A stretch of 9,910 nt of DNA. It comes from an uncultured Clostridia bacterium. GTDB lineage: Bacteria; Bacillota_A; Clostridia; TANB77; CAG-508. This document shows, piece after piece, positions 5,268 to 9,910 of this stretch. Position numbers and translations under genes: made by a program. Below the pieces are notes generated by a model. It saw only the letters and a list, made by a program, of their open reading frames with translations. It did no database searches and was not told the DNA's origin. Within the stretch, counting starts at the first letter, position 1. Every line of letters begins with the position of its first letter. The DNA lies in assembly GCA_934130705.1 (NCBI GenBank), contig CAKOYL010000028.1, positions 1 through 9,910 on the forward strand. The letters are read 5' to 3'.

Positions 5268-6554
5268 ATGATTGATATAAAATTTTTAAGAGAAAATCCA
5301 GATGTAGTAAAACAAAACATCAAAAACAAATTTCAAGATCAAAAGCTTCACTTAGTTGATGAAGTAATTGATTTAGATAAAAAAAATAGAGAAGCAAAAT
5401 TAAATGGAGATAATTTAAGAGCTGAAAGAAAATCTTTAAGTGCTGAAATTGGAAATCTTATGAGAACTGGAAAAAAAGATGAAGCTGAAAGTATTAAATC
5501 TAAAGTTCAAAAAATTAATTCTAAACTTGAAGAAAATGGAAAATTAGAAACTAAATATGCAGAAGAAATCAAATCAAGAATGATGAAAATTCCAAATATT
5601 ATGGATGCATCTGTTCCTATTGGTAAAGATGATAGTGAAAATGTAGAAGTTGAAAGATTTGGAGAAGCAACTGTTCCAACTTACGAAATTCCTCATCATG
5701 CAGATATTATTGCAAGATTTAATGGATTAGATAAAGAATCTGCTGGACGTACAAGTGGTGTTGGTTTCTATTATTTAATTGGTGATGTTGCCAGACTACA
5801 CGAAGCTATGCTTGCATATGCTAGAGATTATATGATTAATAATGGTTTCACTTATGCTATTCCACCATTTATGATTCGTAGTGATGTTGTAAATGGTGTC
5901 ATGAGTTTCGAAGAAATGGATGCAATGATGTATAAAATTGAAGGTGAAGATTTATTCTTAATTGGTACATCTGAACATTCTATGATTGGAAAATTTAAAG
6001 AACAATTAATTAAAAAAGATGAATTACCAATATGTATGACATCTTATTCACCTTGTTTTAGAAAAGAAATTGGTTCTCATGGATTAGAAGAAAGAGGATT
6101 ATATCGTGTTCATCAATTTGAAAAACAAGAAATGATTGTTTTATGCGAACCTGAAGAATCAATGGATTGGTACAATAAAATGTGGAAATTAAGTGTTAAT
6201 CTATTTAGAAGTTGGAATGTCCCAGTTAGACAATTAGATTGTTGTTCTGGTGATTTAGCTGATTTAAAAGTAAAATCATGTGATATTGAAGCTTGGAGCC
6301 CAAGACAACAAAAATATTTTGAAGTTTGTAGTTGTTCAAATTTAGGAGATGCTCAAGCTAGACGTTTAGGAATTCGTGTAAAGAGTGAAAAAGGAAATTA
6401 TTACTTACATACATTAAATAATACAGTTGTTGCAACACCTAGAGGACTAATTGCTGTAATAGAAAATAATTATAATGAAGATGGAAGTGTAACAATTCCA
6501 GAAGTTTTAAGACCATATATGGGTGGAGCTGAAAAAATAGTTCCTAAAAAATAA
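5268..6554 (+). CDS. serS: Serine--tRNA ligase
   Basis: This cytoplasmic class II synthetase charges tRNA-Ser with serine. The start at 5268 is chosen because the protein then begins MIDIKFLRENPDVV as in the family and GGAGG (5257-5261) sits well before it; the in-frame ATG at 5241 would add nine atypical residues. The 428-aa length is normal. The tRNA-binding coiled-coil arm spans about 28-105. The catalytic core shows the serine-binding TSE triad (234-236), motif 2 with FRKEIG (264-269) and RVHQF (280-284), and motif 3 ending TPRGLIAVIEN (390-400). The motif-3 region reads LNNTVVATPR rather than the common bacterial LNGSGLAVGR, and the TSE segment is GTSEHS rather than PTAEV, so it belongs to a variant subtype. 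It is followed after 20 bases by engB. Confidence 0.97.
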   Translation: MIDIKFLRENPDVVKQNIKNKFQDQKLHLVDEVIDLDKKNREAKLNGDNLRAERKSLSAEIGNLMRTGKKDEAESIKSKVQKINSKLEENGKLETKYAEEIKSRMMKIPNIMDASVPIGKDDSENVEVERFGEATVPTYEIPHHADIIARFNGLDKESAGRTSGVGFYYLIGDVARLHEAMLAYARDYMINNGFTYAIPPFMIRSDVVNGVMSFEEMDAMMYKIEGEDLFLIGTSEHSMIGKFKEQLIKKDELPICMTSYSPCFRKEIGSHGLEERGLYRVHQFEKQEMIVLCEPEESMDWYNKMWKLSVNLFRSWNVPVRQLDCCSGDLADLKVKSCDIEAWSPRQQKYFEVCSCSNLGDAQARRLGIRVKSEKGNYYLHTLNNTVVATPRGLIAVIENNYNEDGSVTIPEVLRPYMGGAEKIVPKK

Positions 6555-6574
6555 GAAGAGAGGAAAAATTTTAA

Positions 6575-7156
6575 ATGATAGTAAATAATCCAAAATTTGA
6601 AGTTTCAGCAGTAAAACCTGCTCAATACCCCAAAAATGATTTTCCCGAAATTGTTTTAGTTGGAAAATCTAATGTTGGAAAATCTAGTTTTATAAATACT
6701 ATGATAAACAGAAAGAAATTAGCAAGGACAAGTAGTGAACCTGGTAAAACTAGACAAATTAATTTTTATAATATTGATGAAAAATTTTATTTTGTTGATT
6801 TGCCTGGTTATGGTTTTAGTAAAATGTCTAAAAAAGAACAAGAACAAGTTGGTAATTTTATTGAAGAATATCTTTTCAATAGAAGACAAATTTCATTAAT
6901 AATATTTTTAGTAGATATTCGCCATACCCCTACCGCAAATGATAGATTAATGTACAATTATGTTATTCGTTCAGGTCTTCCTTGTATAATTTTGGCTAAT
7001 AAAGCTGATAAAATTGCAGTTACTAAAGTATCTGCTGAAGCTATAAAATTACAAAAAGCTTTAAACCCTATTGGAGATATTCCTACTTTTCCTTTCTCTT
7101 CTGAAAGAAAAGTTTATATGGATGATGTTTGGAATGAAATAGAAAAATATATTTAG
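6575..7156 (+). CDS. engB: Ribosome biogenesis GTP-binding protein EngB (YsxC/YihA)
   Basis: EngB is a small, usually essential GTPase of the TrmE-Era-EngA-EngB group that acts in late assembly of the large ribosomal subunit. All G motifs are present in order in 193 aa: G1 GKSNVGKSS (30-38), G2 threonine in PGKTRQINF (56-64), G3 DLPGYG (75-80), G4 NKAD (142-145) and G5 around FSSERK (174-179). AGAGGA lies a short distance before the ATG. It is co-transcribed with serS (20-base gap) and ends at the two-way terminator at 7163-7219. In many Firmicutes it sits beside lon or clpX, so pairing with serS here is a different arrangement. Confidence 0.96.
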   Translation: MIVNNPKFEVSAVKPAQYPKNDFPEIVLVGKSNVGKSSFINTMINRKKLARTSSEPGKTRQINFYNIDEKFYFVDLPGYGFSKMSKKEQEQVGNFIEEYLFNRRQISLIIFLVDIRHTPTANDRLMYNYVIRSGLPCIILANKADKIAVTKVSAEAIKLQKALNPIGDIPTFPFSSERKVYMDDVWNEIEKYI

Positions 7157-7162
7157 AATTTT

Positions 7163-7219
7163 AAAAATAAAAAGTTTGGAAAAAATGGCTATACCATTTC
7201 TCCCAAACTTTTATTTTTT
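7163..7219. terminator. Bidirectional rho-independent terminator
   Basis: A long hairpin pairs AAAAGTTTGG with CCAAACTTTT (arms near 7170-7179 and 7203-7212). An upper stem, AAATGG/CCATTT, surrounds a CTATA loop. A-runs on the left and T-runs on the right continue the stem. It lies between the convergent engB and the 7224-7493 gene and suits termination in both directions. Confidence 0.9.
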
Positions 7220-7223
7220 AATT

Positions 7224-7493
7224 TTAGTGACAGCATTTTTCTTTTTTGTCTTTCTTTCTATTACAAATCATTATTATTATTGATAATATTAAAAGTAATG
7301 CAAGAATTACAGCTAATACTATTATTGCAGCAAAAGATGCTAAGATTTCTGTAGCTATAGCAGCAGCACCAACTAACAATCCTACGACAAAAGCTAAAGC
7401 TATTGCTAATATAATAGTAACAATACCGAAGCATTTGTTATTATTACATTTTTCTTTCTTTTCTTTACAGTAAAATACTTCTTGTGGCTCCAT
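7224..7493 (-). CDS. Small two-TM protein with cysteine-rich ends, 89 aa
   Basis: I do not recognise a named family. The start at 7491-7493 is preferred over ATG at 7506-7508 because GGAGGTGA lies eight bases before it and overlaps the longer frame's first codons. The product has an N-terminal charged, Cys-bearing segment (C9, C16, C21 among Lys and Asn), two adjacent hydrophobic stretches (about 24-45 and 51-77, rich in Ala, Ile, Leu and Val) and a basic tail ending EKCCH. Cys on both ends, on the same side of a two-helix hairpin, suggests metal or disulfide chemistry at the membrane face, but that is inference. It is a single-gene unit convergent with engB and has its own terminator. The opposite-strand open frame here is a shadow. 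Confidence 0.72.
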   Translation of the reverse strand: MEPQEVFYCKEKKEKCNNNKCFGIVTIILAIALAFVVGLLVGAAAIATEILASFAAIIVLAVILALLLILSIIIMICNRKKDKKEKCCH

Positions 7494-7572
7494 AAAAGTC
7501 ACCTCCATATAACACCTTATTTTTTATGATGTTATACTATATATTATGTAGAAATTTGTAAAATGTTACCTA

Positions 7573-8010
7573 TTATCTTTCTTCTTCATTTTTCTCTTTA
7601 ATTTTATCAATTTTTGTATTATTTTTTTCAACACTTTCTTGTTCATTTTTTATTGCATCTTTTACTATAAGTGCTAAATGTTCGTATTCTGAATATTCAC
7701 CAAGAGAAGCCATTACTAAAGAATTTCTTACAAATCCAAAATGCTTTAAAATCAAATTTCTATCCATTTTAAATCCATGTTCTTCAGCAAATCTAAATGC
7801 ATATGTAATAATAGTTCTAGTATTTCCATCTCTAAATGGATGAACTTGCCATAATCCAGCAATTAATTTTTAAAATTTCAAAGCTTTATCTTCTAATTCT
7901 ATATTATTCCAATTTATACTATTTATTTCATTGATGTATTCTTGAGCTTTGGGAACTATTTCTTTTCTTTCTTCTTTGGTTGTTTCTGAAACAAGATATT
8001 TCTTTTCCAT
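7573..8010 (-). pseudogene. Fic-family protein gene, interrupted by an in-frame TAA
   Basis: Fic proteins transfer AMP or related groups to target hydroxyls. The frame starts at ATG 8008-8010 (MEKKYLVSETTKEERKE), after AGAGG, and stays open for 46 codons to TAA at 7870-7872. Without a change of frame it then continues for 98 codons to 7573. The second part has KLIAGLWQ followed by the Fic signature HPFRDGNTR, with the catalytic His and the phosphate-binding GN kept, then TIITYAFRFAEEHGFKMD. A single base change (for example TCA to TAA) would explain the break. The only obvious restart, ATG at 7765-7767, lies beyond the catalytic motif, so the 64-aa fragment cannot be an active enzyme. The gene follows DUF951 and gltX on the same strand without a visible promoter. 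No antitoxin partner is apparent. Confidence 0.88.
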
Positions 8011-8046
8011 ATATTTTTACCTCTCAACAAATACTATTTCTTAATT

Positions 8047-8238
8047 TTATTCTTTTTCTATTTTCTTAGTAATTGCTTTCAATGCCTTTTCTCTTGGCAA
8101 CATTATTATATGTCCGCACCCTTGACATTTCAATTTAAAGTCAACACCTATTCGTGTAACTTCCCATAATTTACTTCCGCAAGGATGCTGTTTTTTGGTT
8201 CTAACAATATCTCCAACTTCATATTTATTATATTCCAT
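8047..8238 (-). CDS. DUF951 family protein, 63 aa
   Basis: This is a small conserved Firmicutes protein of unknown function. Family marks are visible: VGDIVRTKKQHPCGSKLWEV near the N-terminus, GVDFKLKCQGCG in the middle and IMLPRE after it. Cys20, Cys38 and Cys41, with His18 and His43, look like a small zinc-binding site. AGAGGA precedes the ATG. It begins 25 bases after the gltX stop and so is probably in its operon. From memory, this family more often sits near ychF or the parB/rpsF region. Confidence 0.9.
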   Translation of the reverse strand: MEYNKYEVGDIVRTKKQHPCGSKLWEVTRIGVDFKLKCQGCGHIIMLPREKALKAITKKIEKE

Positions 8239-8263
8239 AATTTTCCTCTACTTTTATAATAAA

Positions 8264-9910
8264 TTATATAGCTTTGTTAAATCTTTGAGCCATTCTGTCT
8301 TTTCCTAATATTTTCATAATTTCATACATATCTGGAGTATTTGTTCTTTTTGTTAAAGCTATTCTTAATACTGTACTTACATCTCCAACATGAGCTTTGT
8401 ACATATCTGGATTTGCTTTAAATTCTTTTACTTCTTTTGCATAACCCATTTCTCCAGCTAATTCTTTTATTTTATCAAACCATGCTTGTTTGTCATCATT
8501 TTCATCATAATATTTTTCTACATATAATTTTAATATTTTTGAAATTGATTCTTTATCATTTATAACTTGATAAGGATACTCATTTTCATCTTTTGCAAAT
8601 TCTTCATCATACATATAAGAAATATTTTCTTTTACATCTGACCACTTTGAAATATCTTTTCTTGGCTTTTTGTTTCCTCTTTCTATTCCAAAAACTTTTA
8701 AAGCATATTCTTTATCTTCTAATAATTTTTTTAATTCTGCATCATATTTTGTTGCCCACATATTAGCATTTTCATATACTTCTTCAGCAGTCATTTTTGA
8801 TATTACAGTTTTTGATACATCTAATAATTTAACCATATCAAATAATGCACCACTAACGCTCATTTTATTTAATTGTAATTCAAATTCATCTAATTGTTTA
8901 TCCGGATTAGCTCTTCTCCAGTTTTCAAAATTAGAATTTGCAATATTTAATAAATATTCTTTAACTGCTTCTGCTGGAATTCCTTCTTCTGCATAATAAC
9001 TTACTGCAGCCTCAGGGTCTTTTCTTTTACTTAATTTCCTTTTATTACCATTATCATTTTTCATAATTGGTGCAATATGTGCATATTTAGGAGCTTTAAA
9101 TCCTAACTCGTGGAATAATTGTAAATGTAGTGGTACTGATGATAACCACTCATCCCCTCTTATTACGTGTGTTGTATGCATTAAATGATCATCAACTGCA
9201 TGTGCAAAATGATATGTTGGTAAACCATCTGCTTTTATAATTACTATGTCTTGGTCATTTTCTGGGAAATCAACCTTTCCTTTAATAACATCATGATGTT
9301 GTATTTTTCTGTCTTCTCTTCCAGGAGATTTAAATCTTATTATATAATTTTCTCCATTTTGAATTCTTTTCATAGCTTCTTCAACTGGAATAGTTCTACA
9401 TTTTGCCCAAACTCCATAATAACCTGGTCTAATTTTTGCAGCTTCTTGTTTAGTTCTTATTTCTTCAACATCTTCTGGAGTACAAAAACATGGATATGCT
9501 TTTCCTTGCTCAATTAAGTATTTTGCATATGCTTGGTAAATTTCTTTTCTTTGACTTTGTTTATATGGTCCATAATTTCCTTTTCCTTCATTTTCAGAAA
9601 TCATTCCTTCATCTGGTTCAAATCCAAAATCTTTTAAAGAATTTACTATTCCAATAATTCCATTTTCAACTTCTCTTTTTTGGTCTGTATCTTCTATTCT
9701 TAAGAAGAATACTCCATTTGTTTGATTTGCTAATTTTCTAGCAATTAACCCTTGATATAAACCTCCAATATGAACAAATCCTGTAGGACTTGGAGCAAAT
9801 CTTGTTACTATTGCTCCTTCTGGTAAATTTCTTTCTGGGTATTTTTCTTCATAATATGATATTTCCTTTGCATCTGGAAATATTAAGTTTGCTAAATCTT
9901 TATAATCCAT
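8264..9910 (-). CDS. gltX: Glutamate--tRNA ligase
   Basis: This class I synthetase charges tRNA-Glu with glutamate. In 548 aa it shows the HIGH-type signature APSPTGFVHIGG (39-50), FLRIEDTDQKRE (69-80), a CFC pair (141-143) with Cys171 that may form a zinc site, LPTYHFAHAVDDHLM (230-244), RGDEW (251-255) and the KMSKS-type loop KLSKR (292-296). The remainder is the helical anticodon-binding domain. It has about 30 residues before the Rossmann core, which from memory is usual for a clostridial subtype starting MxxKxLAxLxFP. The ATG is the last codon of the window, so its ribosome binding site and promoter cannot be seen and a longer start cannot be fully excluded. Whether it also charges tRNA-Gln cannot be told here. 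It heads the minus-strand group with DUF951 and the fic pseudogene. Confidence 0.95.
   Translation of the reverse strand: MDYKDLANLIFPDAKEISYYEEKYPERNLPEGAIVTRFAPSPTGFVHIGGLYQGLIARKLANQTNGVFFLRIEDTDQKREVENGIIGIVNSLKDFGFEPDEGMISENEGKGNYGPYKQSQRKEIYQAYAKYLIEQGKAYPCFCTPEDVEEIRTKQEAAKIRPGYYGVWAKCRTIPVEEAMKRIQNGENYIIRFKSPGREDRKIQHHDVIKGKVDFPENDQDIVIIKADGLPTYHFAHAVDDHLMHTTHVIRGDEWLSSVPLHLQLFHELGFKAPKYAHIAPIMKNDNGNKRKLSKRKDPEAAVSYYAEEGIPAEAVKEYLLNIANSNFENWRRANPDKQLDEFELQLNKMSVSGALFDMVKLLDVSKTVISKMTAEEVYENANMWATKYDAELKKLLEDKEYALKVFGIERGNKKPRKDISKWSDVKENISYMYDEEFAKDENEYPYQVINDKESISKILKLYVEKYYDENDDKQAWFDKIKELAGEMGYAKEVKEFKANPDMYKAHVGDVSTVLRIALTKRTNTPDMYEIMKILGKDRMAQRFNKAI

Noticed and set aside
7246..7473. 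Plus-strand open frame opposite the two-TM protein
   Set aside because: It is the mirror of an Ala/Ile-rich membrane segment, with no ribosome binding site and running towards no terminator of its own.
7870..7872. TAA read as a sense codon (altered genetic code)
   Set aside because: TAA serves as the normal stop of serS, gltX and other genes in the window, so code change is not a reasonable explanation for the fic stop.
8670..9517. Two plus-strand open frames within gltX (8670-8996 and 9251-9517)
   Set aside because: They lie wholly inside a clear gltX on the other strand and have no start signals.

Overview
The window reads as chromosomal DNA of a very AT-rich, low-GC Gram-positive bacterium (Firmicutes, most likely an uncultured gut member of the Clostridia). 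The basis is an HrcA repressor gene with CIRCE operators, strong AAGGAGG-type ribosome binding sites, clean TTGACA/TATAAT promoters, a clostridial-type small Fic gene, a DUF951 gene and A/T-ending codon use. The exact lineage cannot be fixed from sequence alone.

Layout. 1-398 (-) is the N-terminal part of hrcA, which runs off the left edge. Its promoter region carries one near-perfect CIRCE operator and a second, degenerate copy over the -35 side. 589-816 (+) is a small unknown gene, separated by a two-way terminator from a convergent small helix-turn-helix-like gene (862-1227, -). That gene has its own strong promoter and a leader holding an orphan Shine-Dalgarno, a possible 10-codon leader peptide and a hairpin. 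1351-2190 (-) encodes a short CaCA-type cation antiporter homologue with two alpha repeats. 2299-2964 and 2976-5090 (-) are a two-gene unit for exported proteins. The longer one is membrane-anchored with three repeats of a WANI / VWIPRY / GYWMSKYQ module. The shorter one is a secreted protein whose reading frame appears broken near its 3' end, since the expected C-terminus lies in the +1 frame and runs on to 2241.

5268-7156 (+) holds serS and engB under a clear promoter (TTGATA-N17-TATAAT), closed by a two-way terminator at 7163-7219. On the minus strand from the right edge are gltX (8264-9910), a DUF951 gene (8047-8238) and a Fic gene killed by an in-frame TAA (7573-8010). A separate small two-TM, cysteine-rich protein gene (7224-7493) lies beyond them.

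Functionally the window mixes housekeeping genes (heat-shock control, two aminoacyl-tRNA synthetases, a ribosome-assembly GTPase) with small accessory genes. No CRISPR array, transposase, phage module or complete new multi-gene system is visible. The points most worth a second look are the frameshifted secreted protein and its repeat-bearing partner, the paired CIRCE sites, the leader of the 862-1227 gene and the decayed Fic gene.
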